Shown here: positions 43,930 to 53,389 of the stretch, in pieces | How the letters are laid out: the number at the start of each line of letters is the position of its first letter | Numbering within the stretch: the stretch's first letter is position 1 | From: Ensifer adhaerens | GTDB lineage: Bacteria; Pseudomonadota; Alphaproteobacteria; Rhizobiales; Rhizobiaceae | NCBI RefSeq assembly: GCF_013283195.1 | Contig: NZ_JABEKT010000001.1 | Location: forward strand, 2,762,509 to 2,826,508 | DNA length: 64,000 nucleotides | Reading direction: 5' to 3' | Position numbers and translations under genes: made by a program | The notes under the pieces: model-generated | Seen by the model: the letters and a program-made list of their open reading frames with translations, nothing else | What the model was told of the DNA's origin: nothing | Databases searched by the model: none

Positions 43930-44125
43930 GATGGCAGGTCTCCTGGCTCGCGGGTCGAGGCGCATCCACGTCTTCCCGGCTGATCGCCAGTGACATGGTG
44001 TGAATGCGCTTTCCGCTCACAGTTGCGGGGGCAGCCACGGTTTCGGCCCCATTTGGGTCGTCCGCTCCGTGTTCCCTTTTCAGCCGCTTACGCATTGTCG
44101 CGCTCGCAGCACCATCACCCCCTTC
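43930..44125 (-). promoter_or_regulatory. cobalamin riboswitch
   Basis: Read on the minus strand, the region contains the B12 core: AAGGGAACACGGAG near 44080, then GCCCCCGCAACTGTGAGCGG (44013-44032), TCACTGGCGATCAGCCGGGA, and the B12 box AGCCAGGAGACCTGCC (43933-43948). These are the conserved parts of the AdoCbl aptamer in order and spacing. It lies upstream of DUF1636 and the BtuDFC-like genes, so uptake should fall when cobalamin is plentiful. Exact outer ends are approximate. Confidence 0.92.
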
Positions 44126-44292
44126 GTCGCACACTTCGACGGAGGTGACAACCGGCGGGACGGATCGGCCTCGGCCTATCAACATGCGGCATATTCTCAT
44201 GCGCTTTAGTTATGTAATATCATTACAGTAAGCAAGCCGAAATATCCGTCCTCCGGCATTATGCATCAGGGTCGACGACGCCACGACTGACC

Positions 44293-44601
44293 GTGCACGA
44301 ACGCTCGACCGCGATGATCAGCAACGTCGTTGGCAACGACCCGTGCCCGATATCCCATAAAATGCTGAGATGCGCGCCTTTGGCGGACACTCTGCACGAG
44401 CGCAATGAGGGAAACGATGCGTCGGCTGTATCCGCCGTGTTGAAACGTGTCTGGGTTGCTTCAACCATCCTTGGAGAAACCGCCTTCGGCGCATTCCATG
44501 GCTGGCAACGGCACGGAGTGGTGGGCGCGATTGCGCTCGGCTTCGTCGCCGGAGCCTTCCTCCCCACTTCACCGAGGTTGCTTGTCGAACTGCTGACCTG
44601 A
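44293..44601 (+). CDS. possible small membrane protein
   Basis: Up to 102 residues; only the C-terminal 55 are convincing (LKRVWVASTILGETAFGAFH, then GVVGAIALGFVAGAFLP), with a hydrophobic, glycine-rich pattern. The opening residues and start (GTG 44293) are doubtful; the true start may be ATG 44362 or later. No ribosome binding site is seen. Confidence 0.3.
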   Translation: MHERSTAMISNVVGNDPCPISHKMLRCAPLADTLHERNEGNDASAVSAVLKRVWVASTILGETAFGAFHGWQRHGVVGAIALGFVAGAFLPTSPRLLVELLT

Positions 44602-44924
44602 ACGATCGCCGACGGCATCGGCACCCCATCTCCTGCCATGCCTCGTCGCACGAGCCATCGCGCCGCCTCTGGGCGCAGTCGTCACCGACGGAACGGCCAA
44701 CCGGTAACGTCGTCCGTTACTGTTACGTACTTGCAGACTGGCACAATCGGTGATGTGCTTTCAAAGAACTGATCGCGCCTTCCAGCGGCGTGCAACGACT
44801 TGCGCCGGGTTCGCCCGCGTTCCGGGCGGCGGCGCTCCGAACTTCATATCTCGAAGTCTTATGCGACGTAACATCCAGCCTGTCCGCGTAACTCCCGAAT
44901 ACGACGAGTTTTTTGAAGGGGATG

Positions 44925-46631
44925 ATGGTGAATCCAATAGACTTTTTCGTAGACACGCTGCGTACATATCCGCCGGTCGCCGTCTTTCTTGCCCTCGGCA
45001 TCGGCTTCGTGATCGGCCCGATCAAGATCGCGGGCTTCAACCTTGGAAACGTTACCGCCACCCTGCTGGCCGGTGTCGTCATCGGACAGCTGGGCATCCA
45101 GGTTTCCGGCGACCTGAAATCGACCTTGTTCCTTATTTTCCTGTTTGCCGTCGGCTACGGCGTCGGCCCGCAGTTCGTTCGCGGCCTGAGCACGGACGGA
45201 CCCAAACAGATTCTCTTTGCCCTCTCGGTCCTCGTGCTGTGCCTGATCGTGCCCTATCTGTGCGCGCTGATTGCCGGGCTGCCGCTTGGCTATGGCGCCG
45301 GCATGTATGCCGGTTCGCAGACAATCTCCGCGGCCATCGGCGTTGCCAGCGACCAGATCAATGCAATGGGCATGAGCCCGGAACAAGCCAAGACCTACAC
45401 CGACCAGATCCCGATCGCCTACGCGGTGACCTATATCTGGGGCACCATCGGCTCGGCGATCATCCTGGCGCAACTCGGGCCCAAGCTTCTCGGCATCGAT
45501 CTTCCCGCCGCCTGCAGGGAGTATGAGGCCAAACTCGGCGGTGGCACCGTCAGCAGCGAACCCGGCATCACCCGCGCCTATCACGATTTCGGCCTCCGGG
45601 CCTACCGCGTCGACGAGGCGAGCGGCCTTACCGGAACGCCGGTCAGGAACCTGCTTCCCGGCATCCGCGTCTTCGTGGAGCGGCTGCGGCGCGGCGGCCA
45701 GATCATAGAGGCCGATGGCAACACCGTGCTGCAACCGGGCGACGTCGTCGCCTTTTCCGGCAGACGCGCCGCCCTTGTGGAACACCTCGACGCCAAGCTG
45801 CTGGAGGTTGAGGACAAGGAACTGCTGAACGCCGAAGCCGAGGTCCTCGACGTCTACGTCACCAACAAGGCGCTTGCCGGCCGGACACTCGCAGACGTCA
45901 GCACCGAGGATTGGGCCCGCGGCGTCTATGCCCGCAAGATCGTGCGCTCGCTGGTCGAAATCCCGGTCCTGCCCGGCACGACGGTCGAACGCGGCGATAT
46001 CGTCACCATCGGCGGCGCCAAGAGACATGTCGAGGCGGCGATCAAGGCGCTCGGCTTTGCCGACCGTCCGGTCGAAACGACCGATATTGCCTTTCTCGGC
46101 TGGGGGCTGTTCTTCGGAGCCATGGTCGGCGCGCTGACGCTCACGATCGGCGGCATACCGATCGGCCTGTCCACCTCGGGCGGCGCGCTTCTCGCCGGCC
46201 TCGTCCTCGGCTGGCTTCGCTCCACCTATCCTGCCTTCGGCACCATCCCGGCTCCGGCACTCTGGCTGATGAACACGCTGGGCCTGAACATCTTCATTGC
46301 CGTCGTCGGCATCGGCGCCGGTCCCGGCTTCGTCGCCGGACTGCAGGAAGTCGGCATTTCGCTGCTGCTCTGGGGCATCGTGTCGACATCGGTCCCGATG
46401 ATCGCCTCGGTGCTGATCGGACACTACGTGTTCCGCTTTCACCCCGCGATCCTGTTTGGCGCCTGCGCCGGCGTGCGCACCACCACGGCGGCGCTCGGCA
46501 TGATCCAGGAAGCGGCCAAGAGCAAGGTTCCGGCCCTTGGCTACGGCATGCCCTATGCCATCGGCAACACACTGCTGACCATATTCGGCCTCGTCATCGT
46601 CATCATGCTGGCGCCATCAGGCGGGCCGTGA
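44925..46631 (+). CDS. aspT: aspartate:alanine antiporter (AspT family), first copy
   Basis: A 568-residue membrane antiporter of the AAE family. Two bundles of about five to six helices (residues 12-190 and 380-565) flank a cytoplasmic part with two TrkA-C (RCK_C) domains (about 205-370), including GIRVFVERLRRGGQIIEADG and VLPGTTVERGDIVTIGG. The substrate motif region GACAGVRTTTAALGMIQEAA is intact. ATG 44925 follows GAAGGGGA. Next downstream, 54 bases on, is asdA. Exchange of aspartate for alanine combined with decarboxylation generates a proton-motive force, as shown in Tetragenococcus. Confidence 0.9.
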   Translation: MVNPIDFFVDTLRTYPPVAVFLALGIGFVIGPIKIAGFNLGNVTATLLAGVVIGQLGIQVSGDLKSTLFLIFLFAVGYGVGPQFVRGLSTDGPKQILFALSVLVLCLIVPYLCALIAGLPLGYGAGMYAGSQTISAAIGVASDQINAMGMSPEQAKTYTDQIPIAYAVTYIWGTIGSAIILAQLGPKLLGIDLPAACREYEAKLGGGTVSSEPGITRAYHDFGLRAYRVDEASGLTGTPVRNLLPGIRVFVERLRRGGQIIEADGNTVLQPGDVVAFSGRRAALVEHLDAKLLEVEDKELLNAEAEVLDVYVTNKALAGRTLADVSTEDWARGVYARKIVRSLVEIPVLPGTTVERGDIVTIGGAKRHVEAAIKALGFADRPVETTDIAFLGWGLFFGAMVGALTLTIGGIPIGLSTSGGALLAGLVLGWLRSTYPAFGTIPAPALWLMNTLGLNIFIAVVGIGAGPGFVAGLQEVGISLLLWGIVSTSVPMIASVLIGHYVFRFHPAILFGACAGVRTTTAALGMIQEAAKSKVPALGYGMPYAIGNTLLTIFGLVIVIMLAPSGGP

Positions 46632-46685
46632 GTTTGAGAGCATCGTTCGAAGAAGCAGAAAACATCGTTTAAGGGAGTGTGATTC

Positions 46686-48338
46686 ATGTTGGACAGAAAA
46701 TTCTACGACAGTCTATCCGATCTCAGCCCGTTCGAAATCAAGGACGAGCTGATCAAGCTTGCCAGGACGAGCTCGCAGAAATCCGCCACGGCATTCCTCA
46801 ATGCCGGCCGCGGCAATCCGAACTGGACGGCGACAAGGGCGCGTGAAGCGTTTTTCCTGCTTGGCCAATTCGCCATCACAGAGGCCAAGCGCACCTCCTT
46901 TGATCCCAAAGCGGGCGTAGCAGGCATGCCGGCGCGCGATGGGGCGCATCAGCGGTTCCAGAAGTGGATCAAGAAACAGCTCCACGCGGCCGCCCAATGG
47001 GACGAGGAGGAGGAAGGCGAACTGCCGGCAAAGACGCTTTCCGACGCCGTCGAATACGCCATTCGCTCCTTCAACTTCGACGCGGACGCCTTCGTGCACG
47101 AGCTCACCGATTCCATCATCGGCGACAACTATCCAGTGCCCGACCGGGCGCTCCATCACAACGAGATCATCACCCATGAATATCTGATGTGGGCGATGTG
47201 CGCCGGCCACCGGCCCAAGGCGACGTTCGACCTCTACCCGGTCGAAGGTGGCACCGCCGCCATGTGCTACATCTTCAAGGCGCTGAAGAACGCCCGCCTG
47301 CTCAACGCCGGCGACACGATCGCACTCGGCACGCCGATCTTCACGCCCTATCTGGAAATGCCGGAACTGGAGGACTACGACCTCAAGACCATCAATGTCA
47401 GCGCCGAGCAGGAGGATCGCTTCCAGTTTACCGACGAGGATATCAAGGCGCTCGAAAACCCCAAGGTGAAGGCGCTGTTCCTGGTGAACCCCGGAAACCC
47501 GTCCGCCGTTGCCATGGATCCGGATTCGATCAAGCGCCTCGTCGACCTCGTCACCAAGAAGCGCCCCGACCTGATCGTGCTCACGGACGACGTCTACGGC
47601 ACCTTCGTTCCAGGCTTCCAGTCGCTGCTCGGTCATCTGCCGCGCAACACGATCGGCGTCTACTCGTACTCGAAGTATTTCGGCTGCACCGGCTGGCGCC
47701 TCGGCGTCATTGCGGTGGCGCAGGACAACATCTTCGACGAGAAGATCAAGGCCCATGGCGAGCCGATCCAGAAGCTCCTGGAAAAGCGCTACAAGGCGAT
47801 GACGCCGAAGCCGCGCGACGTGAAGTTCATTGACCGCATCGTCGCCGACAGCCGCGACGTGGCGCTGAACCACACCGCCGGCCTGTCGCTTCCGCAACAG
47901 GTGATGATGTCGCTCTTCGGCCTCGTCGAGCTGATGGATGTGGAGAAGGCCTACCAGAAGGCTTGCATCGCCATCTGCACGAAGCGGTTCTGGAACCTGA
48001 TCGAAGGCATGGGCGTCGAGTCGAATCCCGGCATCTATTTCGACCACTATTACGGCATCATCGACTTCGAGTTCTGGCTGCGCAAGTATGTCGGAGAAGA
48101 TGTCGTCGCCTGGGTGAAGGAGAACATTCACCCGCTCGACATCCCCTTCCGGCTCGCCGAAGACTACGGCATCGTTCTCTTGAACGGTTCTGGTTTCGAT
48201 GCGCCGAACTGGTCGGCACGCGTCTCCTTCGCCAATCTCAACGACGATGCCTATACCCAGATCGGCACTGCCGTCCGCTCCGTCGCGCGCGGTTACGTCC
48301 AGGCCTATCGCGCTTCCAAGGGCATTCCGATCAGCTGA
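46686..48338 (+). CDS. asdA: aspartate 4-decarboxylase (bifunctional aspartate transaminase)
   Basis: A 550-residue PLP enzyme of the AsdA family. It converts aspartate to alanine and CO2. The PLP lysine is in VYSYSKYFGCTGWRLG (about residues 315-330), with the aldimine-supporting Asp in LIVLTDDVYG and the ligand region ALFLVNPGNPSAVA. The N-terminal 150 residues (NAGRGNPNWTATRAREAFF) are characteristic of AsdA rather than of ordinary aspartate aminotransferases. AGGGAG precedes ATG 46686. It lies between two AspT genes in one direction, so decarboxylation and antiport are coupled. Confidence 0.92.
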   Translation: MLDRKFYDSLSDLSPFEIKDELIKLARTSSQKSATAFLNAGRGNPNWTATRAREAFFLLGQFAITEAKRTSFDPKAGVAGMPARDGAHQRFQKWIKKQLHAAAQWDEEEEGELPAKTLSDAVEYAIRSFNFDADAFVHELTDSIIGDNYPVPDRALHHNEIITHEYLMWAMCAGHRPKATFDLYPVEGGTAAMCYIFKALKNARLLNAGDTIALGTPIFTPYLEMPELEDYDLKTINVSAEQEDRFQFTDEDIKALENPKVKALFLVNPGNPSAVAMDPDSIKRLVDLVTKKRPDLIVLTDDVYGTFVPGFQSLLGHLPRNTIGVYSYSKYFGCTGWRLGVIAVAQDNIFDEKIKAHGEPIQKLLEKRYKAMTPKPRDVKFIDRIVADSRDVALNHTAGLSLPQQVMMSLFGLVELMDVEKAYQKACIAICTKRFWNLIEGMGVESNPGIYFDHYYGIIDFEFWLRKYVGEDVVAWVKENIHPLDIPFRLAEDYGIVLLNGSGFDAPNWSARVSFANLNDDAYTQIGTAVRSVARGYVQAYRASKGIPIS

Positions 48339-48538
48339 TGCACCAAAGGCGCCGGCCGCCTCTGGGCGGCCGGCGATTTCAACCCGCTCGCCTCGCCTGA
48401 CCGCCTCGTTTCCTGAGCCGCATTCCCGCGCGTCCGAAAATCGACCGAAGGCTTCAGGCGCCGCATATCGTTGAAAACCCATCTGCATTCGGCACGCAGC
48501 CCACCGGCGTCCGGCGCTCAATCTCGAAGGATCGTCAC

Positions 48539-50218
48539 GTGGTCGAACAGGCGTTCAGCATTCTGCGGGCTCATCCGGAACTGGCGTTGTTCCTGGCGCT
48601 CGGCATCGGTTATGCCGTCGGCAAGATCACCATCGCCGGCGTGACGGTCGGCGCCGTCACCGGCTGCCTGCTGGCCGGCGTGCTGATCGGCCAGACCGGC
48701 GCCGTGCTTTCGAACGATGTGAAGCAGGCGTTCTTCCTGCTCTTTCTCTTCGCCATCGGCTACCGCACCGGCCCACAGTTCTTCCAAAGCCTCAACGCCG
48801 ACGCCCTGCCGCAGATCGCCGTCACCGTGACGCTTTGCGTCGTGGCACTTGGCGTGGCGATCGTTCTTTCCATCTTCTTCGGCTTCGATCTCGGAACGGC
48901 GGCGGGCGTGCTTGCCGGCGGGACAACGGAATCGGCAACCGTCGGTGTCGCCATCGACACGTTCCGAAAGACCGCACCGACGCCAGAAGCTGCCAGCCAG
49001 TTCGAGTCCGCTGTCGCGACCGGCTTTGCCGTCGCCTATCTCGTCGGTGTCGTCAGCGCCATCCTCGTGCAGTCGCAACTGGCGCCAAGACTGTTCGGCC
49101 GCAGCCTGAAGGACGCCTGCGCCGAACTCGAGGCAGAACTCAACATCACTCCGAGCGACACCGGCAACAGCGCACGCCGCGAGATCGAGGCACGCGCGTT
49201 CATTGTTGGCGACAATCTTGTCGGCCTCACCGTCCAGGAGGCGGAGGCACGCGTTCCCGAGCGGCAGAAGGCCTATATCGAACAGATCCGCCGGGGCAGC
49301 GAGATCATCACCCCCGCTGCCAAGGAGCGCCTGCAGGTGGGCGACGTCATTGCCGTTGCCGGGCTTCGCGGGTTTCTGGTGGAGTATGCCAGCCGGATCG
49401 GCACCGAGATCGACGATCGCGAGTTGCTCGATATCCCGGTCGAGGTTCTCGACGTCGTCGTGACCAACAAGGAGGTCGCAGGACAACGCCTGTGGCAGCT
49501 CAACCAGCGACCGGAAGCGCGTTCCGTCTTCCTGCGCGGGATCCTCCGCGCCGGCCAGACGATCCCGATCTTCCCGGGGCTGACCGTGCGTCGCGGCGAC
49601 GTGATGTCGATTGCCGGCGCGAGGCGCCATGTCGAGGATGCGGCGGCTCTCCTTGGTTATGCCGACCGCGAGACGACGGCGACCGACATGGTCTTTGTCG
49701 GCGTCTTCATCTTCCTCGGGGGCCTCATCGGCATTCCCGCCCTCAAGCTTGGCGCGCTGGAGATCGGCCTCGGCGTCGCGGTCGGCGTGCTGGTCGCCGG
49801 CCTCGTCGCCGGCTGGCTACGCTCGATCAGGCGCACCTTCGGCTTCGTGCCGGAGGCCACGCTCTGGTTCTTCGACAGTGTCGGGCTCTGCGCCTTCATC
49901 GCCTGCGTCGGCATTTCGGCCGGCCCGAGCTTCGTGGCAGGCCTGGTCCAGTCGGGGCCGGCGCTCGTTATTGCCAGTGCGCTGATCTGCGTGATTTCGC
50001 ACCTGGCCGCACTCGCGCTCGGCCGCTGGGTCTTCCGCATGAACGAAGGCCTGCTCGCCGGCACCTGCTGCGGCGCCGGCACCTCGGCACCGGCGCTGGC
50101 CGCCGTGCAGGAGGCAGCGGGAAGCAAGGTCCCGACATTGGGTTACGGCCTTGGCTATGCAATCGGCAATGTGCTGCTGGCGCTCTGGGGTGCGGTGCTG
50201 GTTACGGTTCTTGGGTAG
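48539..50218 (+). CDS. aspartate:alanine antiporter (AspT family), second copy
   Basis: A 559-residue AAE-family antiporter. The layout matches the first copy: an N-terminal helix bundle, RCK_C pair (AGQTIPIFPGLTVRRGDVMS), and a second bundle with GTCCGAGTSAPALAAVQEAA in the position of GACAGVRTTTAALGM. The sequences clearly differ, with low identity outside the motifs, so this is an old duplication. Start is GTG 48539 after GAAGG, 200 bases after the asdA stop. It may have a different substrate, or heterodimerise with the first copy; AAE carriers are known as homodimers. Confidence 0.85.
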   Translation: MVEQAFSILRAHPELALFLALGIGYAVGKITIAGVTVGAVTGCLLAGVLIGQTGAVLSNDVKQAFFLLFLFAIGYRTGPQFFQSLNADALPQIAVTVTLCVVALGVAIVLSIFFGFDLGTAAGVLAGGTTESATVGVAIDTFRKTAPTPEAASQFESAVATGFAVAYLVGVVSAILVQSQLAPRLFGRSLKDACAELEAELNITPSDTGNSARREIEARAFIVGDNLVGLTVQEAEARVPERQKAYIEQIRRGSEIITPAAKERLQVGDVIAVAGLRGFLVEYASRIGTEIDDRELLDIPVEVLDVVVTNKEVAGQRLWQLNQRPEARSVFLRGILRAGQTIPIFPGLTVRRGDVMSIAGARRHVEDAAALLGYADRETTATDMVFVGVFIFLGGLIGIPALKLGALEIGLGVAVGVLVAGLVAGWLRSIRRTFGFVPEATLWFFDSVGLCAFIACVGISAGPSFVAGLVQSGPALVIASALICVISHLAALALGRWVFRMNEGLLAGTCCGAGTSAPALAAVQEAAGSKVPTLGYGLGYAIGNVLLALWGAVLVTVLG

Positions 50219-50274
50219 CAACGCCCTTTGGCCCGGCGGCGCACATTCGCCGGTTGAAGCCCCTCTTCTTCCAT

Positions 50275-52050
50275 CTATCGCAGCGGCCACGCCAGCATCA
50301 GCGTTGGGATGCTGACGACAACAATGACGAGCGAGAGCGGCAGGCCGAGGCGCGGGTAATCGCTGAACCTGTAGCCACCTGGCCCCATCACCAGGGTGTT
50401 GCACTGATGGCCGATCGGGGTAAGGAAGTCGCAGCCGGCGCCGATAGCAACGGCCATCAGGAAGGCTTCGGGCCGGTAGCCGAGCGCGGTCGCGAAGCTG
50501 GCGGCGATCGGCGCCATGACAAGCACGGTCGCGGCATTGTTGAGGAACGGCGTCACGGCCATGGCCGCAAGCAGGATCAGCGTCAGGGCGCCGGCGGGCG
50601 GCAGGCCGGTTGCGACCGTGCCGAGCCAGCTGGCAATGACATCGGTTCCTCCTGTCGTGCGCAGGGAATCGCTGACCGGGATCAGCGCCGCCAGCATCAC
50701 CAGGATCGGCCCGTCGACCGAGCGATAGACGTCACGCAGCGGAATGATCCGGAAGATGACCATGGCAAGGGCGGCGGCAAAGAAGGCGATCGGGATCGGC
50801 ACCAGGCCGAGGGCGGTCGAGCCCATGGCAGCGGCCAGAACGAGAAGGGGCAACGTCGCCTTACGGATGGTGCCGAGCAGGATCTCGCGCTGCGCCAGCG
50901 GCAGGCAGCCGAAATCCTGCAGGAACGATGGCAGCTCGCGGCGCGCGCCCTGCAGCACGACGATATCGCCTGCCCTGAGGCGGATGCTACCGAGCCGTTG
51001 CTTCAGCCGCTCGCCCTGGCGGCTGACGGCAAGCAGGTTGATGTTGTGGTTATTGAACAGCGCCAGGCGCTGCGCCGACATGCCGACAAGCGGCGAGCCG
51101 CTGCTGATCACCGCCTCGACCGCCTCGATCTCGGCACCGGTCTTTTCGCTCGATGACGGCGAACGATCGCCGGAGATTTTCAGTTTGGCCTGCGAGACGA
51201 TGCGGTCGAGCGCATCCGGCCCGCCCTCGAGCAGCAGCACGTCTTCGGCCTCGAGCTTGATGTCGGGCAGCGGCGCCACATGAAGCCCGCGTCGGAACAC
51301 GGCAATGACGACGGCCCCGCCATCGCCGATCTTGACGAGGTGGCTTAGCGACTTGCCGATGACGGGTGAGCCGGCCGCGACCACCGCTTCCGAGGTGTAA
51401 TCGGTGATCTCGATTGCCGCCTGCACCGAGACATGCTGGCTCGTGCGCTGCGGCACCAGCCTGTAGGCAAACAGCAGGAAGACGACGCCGATGGCCGCAA
51501 GCGTGGCGCCGACGGGGGTGAAGTCGAACATCGTAAAACTCTCGCCCGTCAGTTCCTGCCGCACCCGCGACACGACGATGTTGGGCGAGGTGCCGACCTG
51601 GGTCATCAGCCCGCCGATCAGCGAACCGAAGGCCATCGGCATTAGGAACACCGAGGGCGTGACGCCCGAGCGGCGGGCGAACTGGAACGCGACCGGGATC
51701 ATGATCGCGAGCGCCCCGATATTCTTGATGAAGGCGGAAAGGATGGTGACGGTGATCACCAGCAGCGCCAGCTGCGCCCTGACCGACGAGATATTGGGCA
51801 GAAACCGCTGGATCGCCGCATCGACGATCCCCGAGCGCGCCACCCCGGCGCTGACGATGAGCGCGCTGCCGACGATGATGACGATATCGTCGCTGAAGCC
51901 GTCGAAGGCGTGATCGTAGGGCACGATGCCGACCGCGACCGCAAGCATCAGCGCCGAACAGGCGATCACGTCATATCGAAACCGCCCCCAGATGAAGAAT
52001 GCCATCATGGCGCCGATGACGAGAAACGCGAGAGACTGTTCGGCGGTCAT
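50275..52050 (-). CDS. SLC13/CitT-like permease with RCK_C domains
   Basis: A 591-residue membrane protein of the DASS/SLC13 group. It has a transport bundle at each end (about 5-200 and 395-590) and two TrkA-C domains between (about 210-385: SPVIGKSLSHLVKIGDGGAV, and SPLVGMSAQRLALFNNHNIN). The motifs GSLIGGLMTQVGTSPNIVVS and GAGCDFLTPIGHQCNTLVMG are the paired sodium/substrate motifs of the family. It converges on the second AspT gene. A dicarboxylate or sulphate substrate is likely; specificity is not evident. Confidence 0.88.
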   Translation of the reverse strand: MTAEQSLAFLVIGAMMAFFIWGRFRYDVIACSALMLAVAVGIVPYDHAFDGFSDDIVIIVGSALIVSAGVARSGIVDAAIQRFLPNISSVRAQLALLVITVTILSAFIKNIGALAIMIPVAFQFARRSGVTPSVFLMPMAFGSLIGGLMTQVGTSPNIVVSRVRQELTGESFTMFDFTPVGATLAAIGVVFLLFAYRLVPQRTSQHVSVQAAIEITDYTSEAVVAAGSPVIGKSLSHLVKIGDGGAVVIAVFRRGLHVAPLPDIKLEAEDVLLLEGGPDALDRIVSQAKLKISGDRSPSSSEKTGAEIEAVEAVISSGSPLVGMSAQRLALFNNHNINLLAVSRQGERLKQRLGSIRLRAGDIVVLQGARRELPSFLQDFGCLPLAQREILLGTIRKATLPLLVLAAAMGSTALGLVPIPIAFFAAALAMVIFRIIPLRDVYRSVDGPILVMLAALIPVSDSLRTTGGTDVIASWLGTVATGLPPAGALTLILLAAMAVTPFLNNAATVLVMAPIAASFATALGYRPEAFLMAVAIGAGCDFLTPIGHQCNTLVMGPGGYRFSDYPRLGLPLSLVIVVVSIPTLMLAWPLR

Positions 52051-52472
52051 GCAATACCTGGGTTGGGCAGAGAAGCTGGGCGGCGGGATGGATCGCCCGA
52101 GAGGCGCAAGTGCCTAACGCGCAAACCGAGTGGAAGTTCGCCAAGGACTACCGCATGTTTCGCCGGATCGGAAATCGCAGCGGCGACAAATCTGGGTATG
52201 AGCGGGAAATGCGAGGCGCTTCATCGCCAAGACCTGCCTCATTCCCGTGCCTGTCACGGGAAACTGCAGCAAGACCAAGTCCTTGGGCTGAAGGTACTTT
52301 GACCCGACCGACGTCAGGCCGCTGGATTCCGGCACAGGGCCGGAATGAGGGGAACTGGATCAGCCTCCCGTCAAACCGGCCCTTTCAAGGTTTGCCAGCA
52401 ATCTCAGCCCGGGAAATCCCCTCTCCCGGCCCTGCCCTGGGCCGTCACGCCTAGGTAGCGATGCGCCGGCGA
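52051..52472. other. intergenic stretch with palindromic repeat remnants
   Basis: About 420 bases without a gene. CATTCCCGTGCCTGTCACGG near 52240 with CCGTGACAG-like pairing, and GGCACAGGGCCGGAATGAGG near 52332, resemble the short dispersed palindromes of rhizobia. The promoter of the SLC13 gene should lie at its left end (minus strand). Confidence 0.4.
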
Positions 52473-53237
52473 TCAGTTGGCCGGTTGCGCGGCCTTCTCG
52501 ATGAGATCGGCAACGGCCTTGGGGTTGGAGACATAGATCGCATGGCTGCCGGGCACCTCGACGACAGTGGCGCCTGCGCGCTTTGCCATCATCTGCTGCG
52601 CAGCCGGCGGGATCATGAGATCCTGGGCCGCAACCAGATAGTAGCTCGGCTTCGTCTTCCACGCCGGCTCGGTCACGGCACCGGAGAGCGCCTCGACACC
52701 CCACGGAACCTGGGAATCGGCCATGAAGGCAGCCGTCTCGGCATCGACGTCGGCGGCGAAGGACGCGGCGAACTTCGCCTTGTCGAGGAACAGGAAGCCA
52801 TCGACCGGCGGCAGGATCGGCGGCACCGGCGCGCCGGCCGGCGGATTGGCGATCAGCGTTGAGACGGACTCGCCCTTATCCGGCGCGAAGGCGGCGATGT
52901 AGACGAGGGACTGGACCTTCTCATGCGTGCCGGCTTCGCTGATGACGACGCCGCCATAGGAATGGCCGACCAGCACGACCGGTCCCTCACTCTTGTCGAT
53001 CGCCTGCTTGGTGGCAGCAACGTCGGCAGCAAGCGACGTCGTCGTGTTTTGGACGATGCTCACCTTGTAGCCGTCCTTCTTCAGGATGTCGTAGACCCCC
53101 CTCCATCCGGTGCCGTCGGCAAAGGCACCATGAACCAGAACGACAGACTTTGCCCCCTTCTCGGCGGCGAATGCGGTGGTACCGGCGGCGGCCAGTGCGA
53201 GCGAGGCGGCAGCGGCAAGCAGAGACTTCTTCAACAT
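52473..53237 (-). CDS. exported alpha/beta hydrolase
   Basis: A 254-residue secreted hydrolase. The signal peptide spans about residues 1-24 (ending TAFAAEKG). The fold is clear: VVLVHGAFADGTGWRGVY (oxyanion loop), nucleophile Ser in VVLVGHSYGGVV (about 98), catalytic Asp in YYLVAAQDLMIPPA and His in PGSHAIYVSNP. AGGAGT precedes ATG 53237. Two 14-base palindromes lie between it and the divergent MarR gene, so it is probably derepressed by oxidant, phenolic or similar signals through that regulator. Confidence 0.9.
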   Translation of the reverse strand: MLKKSLLAAAASLALAAAGTTAFAAEKGAKSVVLVHGAFADGTGWRGVYDILKKDGYKVSIVQNTTTSLAADVAATKQAIDKSEGPVVLVGHSYGGVVISEAGTHEKVQSLVYIAAFAPDKGESVSTLIANPPAGAPVPPILPPVDGFLFLDKAKFAASFAADVDAETAAFMADSQVPWGVEALSGAVTEPAWKTKPSYYLVAAQDLMIPPAAQQMMAKRAGATVVEVPGSHAIYVSNPKAVADLIEKAAQPAN

Positions 53238-53271
53238 TTGCGCAACTCCTTAATTTGTTAGCGTGACAATC

Positions 53272-53285
53272 ATTATCGCGATAAT
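53272..53285. promoter_or_regulatory. MarR operator candidate, site 1
   Basis: ATTATCGCGATAAT is a perfect 14-base palindrome in the 152-base gap between the hydrolase and MarR starts, nearer the hydrolase. An identical copy lies 53 bases on. Confidence 0.75.
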
Positions 53286-53324
53286 TAATAGATACGCTTC
53301 ATAGAATTAGCTGTCCAGTATTTT

Positions 53325-53338
53325 ATTATCGCGATAAT
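53325..53338. promoter_or_regulatory. MarR operator candidate, site 2
   Basis: A second exact ATTATCGCGATAAT, centre to centre 53 bases from the first, about five helical turns, so both lie on one face of the DNA. It is nearer the MarR gene and probably mediates autoregulation. Confidence 0.75.
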
Positions 53339-53389
53339 GATTTCCGTGGTAAGGTCATGAAAAGCCACGGACAAAACTGGAGATGACCG

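Noticed and set aside
43394..44200. A long minus-strand reading frame that extends DUF1636 upstream to 44200.
   Set aside because: Its first part translates the cobalamin riboswitch. The real start is ATG 43807 with a ribosome binding site.
48835..51156. A 773-codon plus-strand frame across the second AspT and SLC13 genes.
   Set aside because: Arg/Gly/His-rich composition without domains. It overlays two clear membrane proteins and is a shadow of high-GC DNA.
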